Assembly: GCA_002914845.1 (NCBI GenBank)
Contig: JXTC01000106.1
Span: forward strand, 226,208-290,207
DNA length: 64,000 bases
Direction: 5' to 3'
From: Trema orientale
Lineage: Eukaryota; Streptophyta; Magnoliopsida; Rosales; Cannabaceae
The notes under the pieces were generated by a model. That model made no database searches. It worked only from the letters and a program-made list of their open reading frames with translations, and was not told the DNA's origin. The position numbers and the translations under genes were made by a program. Positions 12,561 through 25,346 of the stretch are shown piece by piece (the stretch's first letter is position 1; each line of letters begins with the position of its first letter).

Positions 12561-14798
12561 ACAAGAATTATGGTACTAATGGTTCGATCAATAACAATGA
12601 AAAGGCGTTAATATTTTCAAGAATATTATATAACACTAGAAAATTAGTTGTACAAAGTACATCAGAAACTTTTGGAGAAATTTTCTCTTTGTAATACGTA
12701 TAATTAGATACTTTAAGTTAAATATTACGTAATTAGGGGTGAAATATATATACTATAAAGAGTACTATGATTGAAATTTGTGGTTGGGTCACTTCTACTT
12801 GGGACAGCTTATTTTGAAATAATGAGTAAGAACTGCTAGTAGTTGGATTCCTCCAGGTTGAAGTCAACCTTGGTTAAGCTCTTTCTTTTTTTCTTTTTTT
12901 TTTTTTCTAAAAATTAATGACCACATGATTTAATTAAAACTCCTGTATCAAATATGCTATCAAGTATGAAACATCAACACACGTGGCAGGCACGTGAAAC
13001 TCGCGATCAGCTATTAGCTAGCTAGTCTTTATAAATTAATTACATGTATATTCGGGATGAAAAGGGTCCGTTTGGATGCAACAAGTATTTATCAATATAT
13101 ATATCTTATCTCTTTTCTGGCCGGCCATATTTTTTTATTTTTTTTATTATTTTATTTTATTTTATTTTTGCTGAGACCGGCCATATTGTTTTGAGTCGCA
13201 GCACTTTTATATATATGCTTTGAATATATCTTTTGGTAATAATTGTAGTTCTCTTTCGAATGATGCTTTTAAGATGGCATTAGCAAATAAATTGACTTGA
13301 GACGAACCAGACTGTCCCAGTTTGCTCCCCACGCCATCCAAAAGTTGCAAATGTATCGTTCCCTTTAATCAGTGAGAACAAAATCCCGGTCCCTCCATGG
13401 ATACATAATCACTAGTATTACTATAGTACTAGAGCAAGTTATTACTAGTGCAATTCTTACGCATTTGATCTCATCTAAACCTTTTTCGGTAGGATATATA
13501 TTATATATGGGTCATTCATACGAGTCATGTTTCAATGTAGATTTTTATTTTTCTCCATAGATGAATATTCTGATTTGGGTCATTCGATTTTGATTTGATG
13601 TTATAATAATATTAGTAGTTTTATCAAAAAAGAAAAATCTAATTAATACGTATATAAATATAGAAAGCTATTTATGACTTAAAAATTGGTAACTTGTTTG
13701 TGACTTATATGATGGATAATTTTTTTTTTTCCAATCTCTTTTCCATTGTATTTTTTTTTTTTCAATTACTATTCCATTGTTGATTTATGTATTTATTCTT
13801 TTTCATTTTTTTACCTCTCATTGTTGCGATTACCAATTATATTTTTTTCTTTTTTTTTAAAATTTTATTCATACACGCTCTTTTTTTCCTAGGTCAACTA
13901 ATTTAACTAATTTTCTTTCTAGTCATATAACTTATCTAGTTGATAAATACTTTTCTTATTTTTTTTATTTCACGTGTTCCATATTTAATTACCACTTTTT
14001 TAAAATTTTATTCCTACGTGCTCTTTTTTTCTTAGGTTAACTAATTTTTCTTTGAAGTCGTATAACTTATCTGGTCAATAATCTCTCTCTCTTTTGATTT
14101 TATGTACATATTTAATTTTGTTACTTTTCCATGTAAAATTTTGTTTTCAAAACTTTTCCACGTATTTAATTTCAATATTTACATATTAAGTGTTATATAT
14201 TTTGCGAGTCATATTTTTACATGTATTTTTTTAAAACTTTTTCACGTTTTCAATTACAATATTTTTAATTACAAAATATTGAAATTATAATTTTTTTTAA
14301 TTACAATATTGTATTTATCTTTACTAAGATTATTTCCATGTTTACAGCAATAATGTTCACTACTTACCCTATTTATATGTAAACTACTAATATTAAATAC
14401 TAACATTTTTATCAAACTTTTTCCTTAAAAATATCATTCCTTCTTTTTTATAATTTTAAAACTATCCGTATAAAAATTCAAAAAAAAAGGAAGAAAAAAC
14501 TAACCATATACTAATATTTCTTATCAAAATTGTGTCCTTAAAAAAACTATTCTAAATTGTTTTCCTTAAAAAATCATTCCAAATTTCTACCTAATGAAAA
14601 GAGATTTTCTTTTTTTTTTTTTGATAAGAAATGGAAAGAAATTTTTTGAAAAAATTAGAATGGAATGGTTATGAATAAAAATGACTTGCAATACTTACTA
14701 TTGCAAGTTATTTTCAACTTAGTTAAAATACTCATCCATGGAAGAAAAACAAAAATTTACACTGAAACATCACCCCATATATTATATATATATATATA
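12561..14798. other. AT-rich spacer, no gene
   Basis: T-rich tracts and repeated words such as CACGT(G/A)TTTAATT and ATTTTATTCATAC between 13860 and 14260 suggest diverged internal duplications (about 110-bp spacing near 13850 and 13990). No family-like coding frame. Confidence 0.4.
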
Positions 14799-15049
14799 GG
14801 TTGCCAATCCGGTAGATATTTTTTTTAACTATCTATAGGTATTTGTTTAAGCCGTTGGATCATTAATCTAACGGCTACCATAATTTGAGTAGTAGAAAAA
14901 AATAATAATAAAAATAAATATTCATTATTTAATATTTTTCTCTCTCCTCCTTTTATTATGAAAAAAACATGCATGATCAATTTTAATTGGCTAAATCAAT
15001 ACCTATAGATAAGTTTAAAAAAAAAAAAATACCTACTTCATTAGTGCCC
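14799..15049. mobile_element. MITE, family 1, copy B
   Basis: About 251 bp. Left end GGTTGCCAATCCGGTAGATA with a T run, right end an A run with ACCTACTTCATTAGTGCCC. The inside has the CTATCTATAGGTATT / AATACCTATAGATA pair and the word ATCTAACGGCTA. Same family as the elements at 6679, 17327 and 44446. The target duplication is not clear because the flanks are TA and CT repeats. Confidence 0.65.
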
Positions 15050-15334
15050 AAACTTTCTCTCTCTATATATATATATATAACTCAAGAGGGGAAAACATTT
15101 TACCAAAGCTCTAATTTGCTCCCCAATCATAACGATTAACATGGTAATTTGCTGCTGAACCATTAATATTCCTTACCATGCTCAGTCATGACTGATCTAG
15201 CCTAGTTGACTAGATTCGAACTCAACTAAGAATTGATTGATTTGGTATAATTCCGTACGAAGCACACACAAGAGAATAACGTTGATCAATTTCTGAAAAG
15301 ATCGGTATATATTTCAAAGAAGTCCACTAATTTT

Positions 15335-15532
15335 TTTTTTAAAAAAAAAATGGGGCTTAACTAGTGATCTCCACTTATTACAAATTAAAGAAAAATACCT
15401 ACTACTATCCAATCTCCACCCTACTCCATTAGGGATAATAGGCTTTCACGCCTACCCCCAGTGTGACTCGAACCTAGAACCGAAATCTTAGGTAGTAGGT
15501 GCCCTTACCACTTGAGCCAACCCACTTCGTCA
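15335..15532 (-). mobile_element. tRNA-derived SINE, copy 1
   Basis: Read on the minus strand, the head carries a polymerase III box A (TGGCTCAAGTGGTAAG) and box B (GGTTCGAGTC) with tRNA-like spacing, and the tail ends in an A run. Flanked by a 15-bp target duplication AAGTCCACTAATTTT (15320-15334 and 15533-15547). The tail (AAATTAAAGAAAAA, CCACTT, AAGCCCCA) matches the element at 17123. Confidence 0.85.
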
Positions 15533-15547
15533 AAGTCCACTAATTTT

Positions 15548-17105
15548 AATTCAGCAAGCTAGCTAGCTATTCATGATGTAAGAGTTTCATCAGAATCAAA
15601 TTTATAATTTACATTTGTTTTTACAAAATTAAAAATGGGAGATTATAATTAATATTTGGACATGTTTATTATTACGCGATGAATAGAATCGTGAAACGAA
15701 GATCAATAAAAATAAATTAAAATTAAGTAATCTCTTCTCAATTTTAATTATGTATATAAGGAATTTACTAAAATATATTTTCTGAATGTGTTAAGTAGAC
15801 ACTTAAATGGATGGAAAAAGGAAATAATTCCCTCATTCACATTAAGTAAACATTAACTCAATGTAATGCCTGTAATGAAACTAGCCAAAATAAGTTCATA
15901 TTCTTTGCTTAGACCAAAATTTAACTAAATATTTATCGGGTGATCCAATAATCCTTGTACTGAATTTATCAAAGGGTGAGTACCCTTTATCAAATCTTTT
16001 CAATTTACAAAAAGGGTTAGCAATTTCTTTCAATATTCCCAAAAAGGATGGAGAAGTGATGGTTCAGGATTTTCCATTGCCAAATATGCATGGTATATAG
16101 TAAGAAGCAACATAATCTTTTTTTTTTTTTTTGGAAAGAAGGAAGCAACATAATCTTTACAATAGGAGAGAGTAATCTTTTAGGAGCCGTTTTATTTGAC
16201 TATGAGCATTAAAGAGTTAGCATCCACCATTAAAGTGGGTCCACGTGGCATGACCTTTATTACAAGATGATGTTGATGAGTCCTAAAAATTATATAAGGG
16301 TGTTTGTAATTTTTCCTTTTTTTGGAGCCAAGACGGGGACTAAGTGGCGGTCATCCTCACCTAAAAACATAGTAGCCACATATGATTTTACTTGGCTAAT
16401 ATAATATATAATCTTCTTGTTTTGCCCAGCTCTTCTTCGTCTTAATCATATGCTTAAAGTGTGACGTTACTCGCGGGGGTGACTGGGGTCCAATTGCCCC
16501 GCACCATTGCTACAGTAAGTTCCACAACTTGCAAACTTGATAAGCTACGCATACGTTTTTTCTTTTAGAAAAATAAAATAAAATAAATAATAAATAAAAA
16601 TGATAGAGAGAGATTCAAATTGTTCCCCAAATCTAAGATTCTTTCTTTTTTTCTTTATTTTCCTTTGAAATACATTCTCCCCCATATTCGTGTACCATAA
16701 AATCGGGTTTGTCATGTTGTATACATTCTCACTTTTTTGGTTAAAAAAGGGAATAGGCTTAGTCAATTAAACCGGAGTAACTTAATCGTACTTGCCCCCA
16801 TATTGGAATAATAAAATTGTTTTCAGAATTATGTGTATATATTATGCAATATCAAATAACCGAGAGAGAGAGATCATCACTCCCTTGTTTTCTGGAGATC
16901 ATTGAATTCTTTGCCACGCTCGGTTGTCTTGTCTCATAGAATTCTTTTTTTTTTTTTTATCCATGTAGGAAAAATAAATTCCAATCACGGTTTGAAGTTC
17001 CTGCGTTCTAGTATGGAACATTAATAAACACTCTTACTACCGTTGACTTGGTTATTATAATATCTTGATACGATTTTGATTTTCCCTAATAATAATTGAC
17101 CATAG
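15548..17105. other. Spacer, no gene
   Basis: AT-rich sequence. A somewhat GC-richer island at 16190-16520 (CCACGTGGCA, GTGGCGGTCATCC) has no credible open frame. Nothing else recognised. Confidence 0.4.
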
Positions 17106-17122
17106 TACATTATGCACTATAT

Positions 17123-17285
17123 TTTATTTTTTTTTTCAAAAAGTGGGGTTTAACTAATGACCACCACTTACTACAAATTAAAGGAAAATGACACACACAC
17201 ACTACCAAGATTTGAACCCCTGACCCCCCAAACACACACACACAACCCTCAAACTTTGGACCAACTGAGCTAGCCCCAGTTGGCT
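17123..17285 (-). mobile_element. tRNA-derived SINE, copy 2
   Basis: 163 bp on the minus strand. Box A GCTAGCTCAGTTGG and box B GGTTCAAATC, a CA-rich spacer, and a 3' A run. Perfect 17-bp target duplication TACATTATGCACTATAT at 17106-17122 and 17286-17302. Shares its 3' body with the SINE 1.8 kb upstream, in the same orientation, but the two have different tRNA-like heads. Non-coding; depends on LINE enzymes for movement. Confidence 0.9.
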
Positions 17286-17326
17286 TACATTATGCACTAT
17301 ATATGTGAACAAAACGCAATTATAAA

Positions 17327-17539
17327 GGTGCCAATTCAGTAGGTTTTTTTTTTTTTTTTACTTATGTATAGATATTTTTTTTAGCCGACGGTTATAATGA
17401 AGTACATGAAAAGACGTGCATCATTAATGCTATTTTTCTTTCTTATATTTTATAGTAAAAAAATGTGAATGAAAAATTTTCATTGACCAAATTGATACCT
17501 ATGCATAGATAAAAAAAAATACCTACTGAATTGGTGCCC
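17327..17539. mobile_element. MITE, family 1, copy C with 9-bp target duplication
   Basis: 213 bp. Left GGTGCCAATTCAGTAGG then a T run; right an A run then ACCTACTGAATTGGTGCCC. Perfect 9-bp duplication AATTATAAA at 17318-17326 and 17540-17548, which points to Mutator-like mobilisation. Lies 41 bp from the SINE. Confidence 0.85.
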
Positions 17540-17548
17540 AATTATAAA

Positions 17549-18948
17549 TTATACCATATGTATTTCTGTTTGTATCCTACTTAGATGCTTTCTTTAAGAC
17601 CTTTAAATAAATGAGACTAATAACAATATGATATAGTACTCGATAGAGGAACGAAGTTTTCATTATTATTATTATTATTGTAAGGATGTGGAGGATTTTG
17701 ACTTCAGATTTCAAATTAGAGACGACTTTATAATTGTATGGTTTCCGATCGATCATATTAAAAATGACCGCAAGAAACACAAATAGTAAGAACTGAATTT
17801 GTAATATTTAATGCAAATCTATGAAACGATACACTATATATATTAAGCTCAGACCATATATAGGGGAAAAAGAAAAGTCGTGAAACTCGCCCATATTTTT
17901 TTTTTCTTTTCTTTTTTGGTTTTATTGGTTCTAGCCATCTTTTGGTCAATTTTCGCAAGCAGTGCTCTTAAGCCTCTACAGGATTTGACCATAAAAACAT
18001 CTGCATGCGTTTGTGCTTTGAAATTGCTGGTCAGTAGACTAGACCGGTAAACGAATATAAATTATTGAGGCCGGCCGTGGGCCAAATCATGCGTGCAACG
18101 GTACTTCATACATAATTGTAGAAAGACCCAGCTAGCTACACACAGCAAGCAATAATGATAGGTCCCCTATTTCGATGAGCAATTTGAAGATCAAATATGT
18201 ATGTTTAACATTTCCGGATATATATAGATATTTACTGTTCAATTTGCTTTGTCGGATTTCCCTATGCGCTCTTCAAGAATCTGCTTGTTGTTGATGATAT
18301 TATGATATTATCAGCCTGTCGCGGATGATGGTAGTAGTAGACTTAGTACGCAGTAGCTTTTGTTGTTTTATTCTTAGATACTGGAAAAATGAAGCTCCCC
18401 ACCTACATATTCACCCACATACGTACCTGTCGTACTTGGGAAGTTCAGCTATTACAGATATGTGTGTATATATATATATACACACATAGGACACCACTTA
18501 TGTTTTTTTTTTTGTCTCTTAACAAAATATAGAGTGAACATTAAGTAATACGTATTAATTGTTATTTTCTTTTTTTTTTCTAATTATTCAAATTATGATA
18601 GCCGTTAAATAATTGACCCAACGGTTAAAAAAATATCTGTAATAAATTTAAAAAAAAAACCTATAATAGATAAAAAATATATATCTATTCCTTAATGATT
18701 CATATAAATTATAATATTCTTAATTCTGTTTTCGTTTCACTTGAAGAAATTTTCTAGTTATATTCTTCATTGTAGCACCAACCATCTCTTCAATTAAAAA
18801 AAATTTCTACCATATTTTAATCCTTCAAAAAAATCCCCCCTTCTGATTAATTAATATGGGTGGGTTATATGACTATCATATAGTCATTCAAGCGAAAAGA
18901 AATACATATTATTATCTATTAATGCAAAGTATAAGAGCAAATTTGACT
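17549..18948. other. Spacer with a diverged MITE-like stretch
   Basis: No gene. At about 18487-18700 the inner sequence (TGATAGCCGTTAAATAATTG, CAACGGTTAAAAAAATAT, then an A run and CCTATAATA) resembles the core of family 1 MITEs but its ends are not preserved. A CA/TA microsatellite lies at 18460-18486. Confidence 0.35.
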
Positions 18949-19904
18949 GAGGTTTTATATTATATCGTTTTTGTCCCTAATCTATTCCTACTTTGGCATA
19001 TTAATCCTCAACCTTTTTTTTGTGGTATTTAAGTACTAAATGTTTCTCTTTTTGGCACCATTAGTCCTTTTGGCATATTCCATCTAAGATTCCGTTAAAA
19101 TTTATTTGGATGAGAGAAATTTTACACCATTGATCTTGATTTTTCAATTGTTTAACAATTTGGTCCCTAATTTTTTTTTTTTGTATTCATATTTCTGATT
19201 AACAATATTGTATCTCCCAGTCTTTTAGAAAATTAAAATTCAAAGATTGATATAAAACAAACAGTTCATGTAGAAACCAAATTCAAAAGAGCAAAAAAAT
19301 TTATATTAATAAACCTTAATTAATTTATGTCAAACTATAGTAACTTTATGAACAAAATCAAATTATAGTAACTTTATAAACAAAAAATAATTATCTTACC
19401 ATTTTTAAAACTAAAAAAATTTTACATACACGCTTTTATACTAATCAAATTTGACTGAAAATTTACTATATCCATTAAATGTTCATGTAATTATGAACGG
19501 GTATTCTAAAAAATTATTTAACTATTTGCACGAAATAAGCCTGTAAAGTTTTATATTTTTCTATTAAATATTCATTTCTTTATGTTATTGCATCTATCAA
19601 TCTTTCGAAAAATTAATTTTTTAGAATTTTAATTTTCTAAAAAATTGGCAGATGCAATATTATTAATCGGAAATATGAATACAAAAAAAAAAGGGACCAA
19701 ATTATTAAACAATTGAAAAATTGAGATCAATGGTGTAAAATTTCTCTCATTCAAATGAATTTTAATAGAATCTTGAATGGAATATGTCAAAAAGACTAAT
19801 AGTACCAAAAAGAAAAACTTTAGTATTTAAACGCCATAAAAAAAGGATTAAGGGCTAATATGTCAAAATAGTAATAGATCAGGAACCAATGATGCTATTA
19901 ACTC
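18949..19904. mobile_element. Large foldback element, Mutator-like
   Basis: Two inverted arms of about 330 bp. Left arm features ATTTGGTCCC-type and TTTGGCATATT words; the right arm has the complements (AATATGTCAAAA, GGGACCAAATTATTAAACAA). Arm identity is roughly 80% by eye. The centre (19260-19560) is AT-rich filler. No target duplication was found and no transposase is present, so the ends are approximate. Confidence 0.65.
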
Positions 19905-22550
19905 TATATCATATCCCAAAAGTCACTATATCGTTTTTTGTTCACATATTTTCAACTTAGAAGTGCTTCTCTATATACTTGTGCGCAGTTTTGGTGGGCA
20001 TGCATGTGGTTTGAAGGTAATAAATTAAACGCATACTTGACCACCCCACGTCTTTATATGTATATATGAAGAATATAAAGTCTTAGTTATCACGTGAACT
20101 AAGGCAAAAGGATTGGTCACATAGAAAGCTAATCAAATTTTGTGAAAGACTAGTGTGGTCATTTAATATGGGATTGATCTATTGTGATCATATATAAAAG
20201 AATGTCGAACGAAAAACATTCCAAAAAGCACAAGTCATGGTGCGAATGGAATAACACACCGTTTTCTCATTAATGTTAACTATACAAAGACAATGATTGA
20301 AACCTAATGATATTGCTACCGATAATTGATGAAAACTATATATTGCACATATATTTATGCATTATTTTAAACAGGTTACGCCCACAAACAGTTGTTACGT
20401 AGTTAGCTGTTGTTTTAGACTCTTTGAATTCTATTCAAAATTAATACAACTTCATATACGGAAAGCTACATAATATATAAACAACATTAATACAAGTGAC
20501 ATTGAGAATTAACGAATGATAATTAACAAAAGAATAAAAATAAAAACACACAGATTTAAATGAAAAATTCTAATCGGGAAAAATTAATGGCAGATGAAGA
20601 CAATTTCACTGTCAAAATTAATAAGATACAAAAGGTAGAGTTTTACACTGTCAATCCGAAACGTATAGAATCCCGACCCTAAAACACATGTATATGAACG
20701 AAAATTGTATGGAAAAATCGGCCCAATAAAATATGTCTACTACATATCTAAAAAAAAATTTCTAATTACAAAAATGCCACATATATCGCACCACAAAGCT
20801 TTCCGAGCAAGACAAACAGAATTTAAGTCACGAACTCTGACAAATGTGGCATATATGGATATATTGCCAAGTTATTGTCAACGAACAGTGCTAAATGTCG
20901 ACCACCATCTATCTCTTATAAATATGCACCCTTTCCTTTTTTCTAATTTCTTTTTTTTTTAAAAAAACATTTAGGGTGATGAGAATATGAAACTTGAACT
21001 GACTTTACCACTTAAATGTCCCAAACGGACCTCACATCATACACTCGGCAAACACTGGTTAGTTCTGTTATCTTTTAGTATGTATATCTGACCAGAATGG
21101 CAGAATCTCATCCCTTTTCCTCAGCTTAATAACCAATAAAATCATAAAAATGTGAGTACAAAAAGGGATGTATAGCTTGAAAACCCCACAATTTTCTCTC
21201 GAATTGACGCGTGGTAATTTAAGGACAAATACAACAAAATAATATATGTACGGAATAAGAATATTATTATGACTTTTATCATAAACAGAGATCGTCATTG
21301 CGATATTGGATAATACGCTCTTTTTTTAAAAAAAAGGAAAAAAGAATCTCGTCTATCAAGTAGAATTATGACGAGTGTTGTTATTTATAGGAGTAAATAT
21401 TGGTGAAAATATAAAAAAATCAAAGTGAAATGACATCGAGTATGCTAGATTTTTTATAACATACATCAACATTTGTCATGATATATATAATTGATGAGTG
21501 AATGTCCATGATCAATAGATGTTGGAATTTGAGCTGCCGATCACTTATTTGAATTTTGCTGGCTCCTCATGATGTTGATATGCGAGTGCTTGCATGAACT
21601 TTAACTTGTTCGTATACAAAATACTTCTCACTTGCATATATGCAGTGCTGAATAATTCTACAGTAACAAATCATAAAAATGGTGACAATTAGTCACTAAT
21701 AAAGTGATTACCCGTTATTAATAATCTAAGAAATTCAATTTAAGAAGTAGTTCTGGAAAATTATTTTAGCCCAAATTAGGTCCACTTCACATGGACAAAA
21801 TGTCAGCCGTAATGTGTCAAACATGCACTCTTTTTTAATATTTTTTTCCTAATTTAATATTCTATAAATTTTCAAAAACGTTTGTCTGAAAAAAAAAAAA
21901 ATATTAAAGGACTTTAAAGATATCAGTATTTTTTTTTTAACCGCCGAACAAAATAAATATATGGGAGCAATGCCGAAACCCTAGCCCAGTCCTTGACACT
22001 AATAGGCCAGGCCGAGCCGTTGATTCCAATAAGCGGCCCAATCTTTTTGATGCCTTTACATATCTTATAGTTATTCTCACTTTATTTTTATTAAGAGGTG
22101 TCTTGACGACCTCATTTATGAGAACCCTTGGAATGTGAAAGAATTCATATATTCACTTATGCTATAACTATATAGTTTATCTGAAAGTTTAGAATGTGAA
22201 AGAATTATCAAATTCAGTGGTTATGATAGATTCAAGGTTGTTTTTTCTATTTTTCAACTAGATCCTTCAAATGGTAGACAAGATAGGATGATACGCATAA
22301 ACCGAATTTGTCCTATAAATATTGTGAATTTATATATATATATGGAAGACTTCTCAATGGTTATAATTTTTTTGTGATCATGAATAGATACGAAAAAAAG
22401 TAGTGATAGTATTAAATTTTTTTTATGGTAATAAATAGTATTAAATTTTTTTGGTCAATCACCAAACTAATCACCACCGTAGGATATTAGATCTAACGGC
22501 TTAAATCATTGTAACCATCCATGGGTAAATATTGTTGTAATATATATATC
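19905..22550. other. Spacer, no gene
   Basis: AT-rich. Short open frames around 20705 and 21068 have no family resemblance. A stretch near 21970-22040 is GC-richer (CCCAGTCCTTGACACTAATA, AGGCCGAGCC) but not coding. Nothing else recognised. Confidence 0.4.
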
Positions 22551-23791
22551 GGGAGATTCTATAGTATGAGCGCTGTTTTTGCTCTTACAAGTAAGAGCAT
22601 TTTCATAATCGTTAGATGCAAATGGACGGTGATCAAAGAATAGGTGTATAGAAAATTTAGTATGCTACATTACATAGGAAAAAAAATCTCAAAAAGACAA
22701 ACCTCTCTCTCCTCTCCCTTCCTGGAGCCTCATACTTCTCTCTAGTTTTAATTGCCCAGAACCATATGCATAACTCTGTTTTTTTAAGTCCGAATAGATC
22801 TTGAATTTGAATTTTCAGAACTAACTCACTTATAAAAATGTGTCTTTAATGTTGTTAATTTTTATTATAAAGAAGAATATATTGAATTTTTTATTCGAAT
22901 CGATAATCAAAAAGTTAGGCGCACTAGAATTTTTTTTCTAATCTATACATAAACTCTATTTTTGTCTCTATCTTTGAGCTCCACAGCAACCATAGTTCTC
23001 ACTGTTAACGAAGACGACACAGTCCTGACGAAGCACTAGCAAAAGTAGATGCATTGAGCCAACGACATTTGCGAGAACATGTCATATTTGGTTAAAAATA
23101 GATGTCCAATCTGAAAAATATCTCATAACTCAATACTTAAAACAAATATGATAATCATCTATAATCTAAAAAGAAAAGAGAGAAAAAAAAAATACTGGGA
23201 ATCCATGAAAATTACAGATCTCAAAAATAAGTTCATCTTTGTTCCTTCTCTCCAATGTCTAAAAGAAAAAAAGGAACCACAATAGCTTTTCCAAAGACGA
23301 AATTCTACAAGAAACTTGAACAATTTTTGACTTAAAAATAGTCTTCAAGCTCTAAGTAGCTTTGCCAAACACAAAATTCTAATTTTTGAAATTACTAGTT
23401 TTTAAGCTCCAAGTGCTAACTTTTTAATCGATAAATTTAATTAAAAAAAAATCAATAATCAGCTATCTTCGATTCATTTCAATCTTTTTTCTTTTTATTT
23501 TCCAAGAAAACAAATGAAAAAACATGTGGAGAATAGAAAGAAAGAGAGAAATGGAAAATAGTTTACGGAAAATCTTGAGATCGTGCAAAAGAGAGAAGAA
23601 AAAGTCGTTCTTTTTTTTTTTCCCCTTCTAAAAAGATATATAACGGTATTAGGCATATTTAACTGTGTACTAAGGTGTATTTTATAATCTTTTGGGACCA
23701 CTATTTTCATAACTGTTTGATTAAATTCAATGGCTTAAAAAGTGCACCTAGAAATAGGAGGGATTTTGTCCCTCCTAGAATAGAATTTTCC
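22551..23791. mobile_element. Possible non-autonomous DNA transposon
   Basis: Left end GGGAGATTCTATAGTATGAG and right end CTAGAATAGAATTTTCC are imperfect inverted complements, and TATATC occurs next to both (22545-22550 and 23792-23797). Between them is AT-rich non-coding DNA. The repeat is short and lies in a TA-rich context, so the call is weak. Confidence 0.35.
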
Positions 23792-24080
23792 TATATCCTT
23801 GTGGTCTTCTAATATGTTTATTCATTATATACCGAGAAGGAAAGAAAGTTAAAGCAAAAGGAGAATGTTACAGCTCCTATATCCTTTTCTTTTTCAACGC
23901 AAGAGCAATGCTGCATGCTAAAAGTCTGTTTCTCGAATTTTCGAATATCAAATTACCATCCATATGGTACTTGACTCGTTAAATTTAATAAACCGAATTA
24001 AAATCTGCTTAACTTATCAGTAAGTCATCATTAATTTTATTTTACTGTAAATTAAAAAGTTTGCTGCACTTCCCTACATC

Positions 24081-24162
24081 GTCGATATGTCCGAGTGGTT
24101 AAGGAGACAGACTCGAAATCTGTTGGGCTTTGCCTGCGCAGGTTCGAATCCTGCTGTCGACG
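24081..24162 (+). tRNA. trnS-CGA: tRNA-Ser (anticodon CGA)
   Basis: Full cloverleaf of 82 nt. The 7-bp acceptor stem GTCGATA pairs with TGTCGAC at 24155-24161 with one G-T pair, and G follows as discriminator. The anticodon arm is ACAGA-CTCGAAA-TCTGT with CGA at 24114-24116. A long variable arm (GGGCTTTGCCTGCGC) is typical of class II serine tRNA, and the T arm carries GGTTCGAATCC. No intron. A run of four T at 24179 can end polymerase III transcription. CCA is not encoded, as expected of a nuclear gene. Confidence 0.95.
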
Positions 24163-24638
24163 TGACGTATTCATATTGTTTTCCGCCCTTTTTAAAAAAA
24201 AAAAAATTTAATTCTCTTTTTCGTATATTCACATTTTTACCCCTGCTGTTTTTTTTTTTTTAATCCTTCGATTGCCCAGATTTATCCGCTTTTGACGTAA
24301 TTATTTGAGATAGTTTCACACAAATTACTTCTCAGAAACATAGTCAGGTACTGAAAAATTTCTCACTTCTAGTACATATATTTAGAAGGATAATTTATCA
24401 CAAATAGAAAGATAAAATATCCTCATTACCAAAAAAAAAAAAAAAAAAAAGAAAGATGAAATATTCATGTCACTATTTTACAAAATCTTTAATACGAGGA
24501 TTAAATGGTAATTATACCTTCATTTTTAGACTAATAGGAAAAGGATGATTTCTCAAGGGATTCCGGATTCCCAACCATTCGTTTCGTTCCCCAAAACCTA
24601 TCCTTTGTATTTTTAGCTTTTAAGCTCACTCATCATCC

Positions 24639-25346
24639 ATGGCTACCTCTATTCACCCGCACCAAACATCCTTCCTCAAATTCCCTCTCACAAAACCCAA
24701 ACCCAGAGCTCCCATCTCAAGCTACGTTCCCATACGGTGCGGCCCACGGGACAACCGAGGACCTCTCTTCAAAGGCCGAGTCCTAAGCATCGAGGCCATC
24801 CAAGCCGTCCAAACCCTCAAACGGGCCCAGAGATCCGACCCGACAAGCCTCACCGCCACCGTACCCAAAACCCTCTCGCGCCTCGTCAAGGCAGACCTCC
24901 TAGCCACCCTGAAGGAGCTTCTACGGCAAGATCAGTGCGCTCTGGCTCTCCAAGTGTTCTCAGCCGTCCGATCGGAATACCAACCCGAGCTGTCTCTGTA
25001 CGCAGCCATGGTCCAAGCCCTGTCGAGGAATGGGATGGCGGAGGATATCGACCGTCTGATCTGTGATCTGGAGGAGGAAGGTGGTGGTGTCGGGTGGGAT
25101 GACAAGGGGTTGATAACGCTGGTGAGGGCCGTGATTGCGTCAGGGAGGAGGGAATCAACGGTCAGGATTTATGGAATGTTGAAGAGGAACGGACTGGGGT
25201 CCAGTGGTGGTTTTAAGGCGGATGATTATATGGTTGGGGCTTTGAGTAAGGGACTGAGAAGGTTGGGTGAGGTGGGTTTGGCTGATGAGATTGATAGGGT
25301 ATTTGGAAGGTTTTACAAGGGCAGTTTCGACAAACTGACTGTATAG
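24639..25346 (+). CDS. Short PPR-like protein, THYLAKOID ASSEMBLY 8 type, chloroplast
   Basis: Intronless gene of 235 codons with GC-rich coding sequence that stands out from the AT-rich flanks. Residues 1 to about 35 are rich in Ser, Pro and Lys and poor in acidic residues, as in a chloroplast transit peptide. Next comes the family signature CGPRDNRGPLFKGRVLS followed by IQAVQTLKRA, then KADLLATLKELLRQ and helical PPR-like repeats (CALALQVF, ELSLYAAMVQALSRNG, DDYMVGALSKGL). THA8 and THA8-like proteins are small four- or five-repeat PPR proteins that bind group II introns in chloroplast RNA and help splice them. Which paralogue this is cannot be fixed from memory. The start ATG lies in a good context (CCATGGC). 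No break seen. Confidence 0.85.
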   Translation: MATSIHPHQTSFLKFPLTKPKPRAPISSYVPIRCGPRDNRGPLFKGRVLSIEAIQAVQTLKRAQRSDPTSLTATVPKTLSRLVKADLLATLKELLRQDQCALALQVFSAVRSEYQPELSLYAAMVQALSRNGMAEDIDRLICDLEEEGGGVGWDDKGLITLVRAVIASGRRESTVRIYGMLKRNGLGSSGGFKADDYMVGALSKGLRRLGEVGLADEIDRVFGRFYKGSFDKLTV

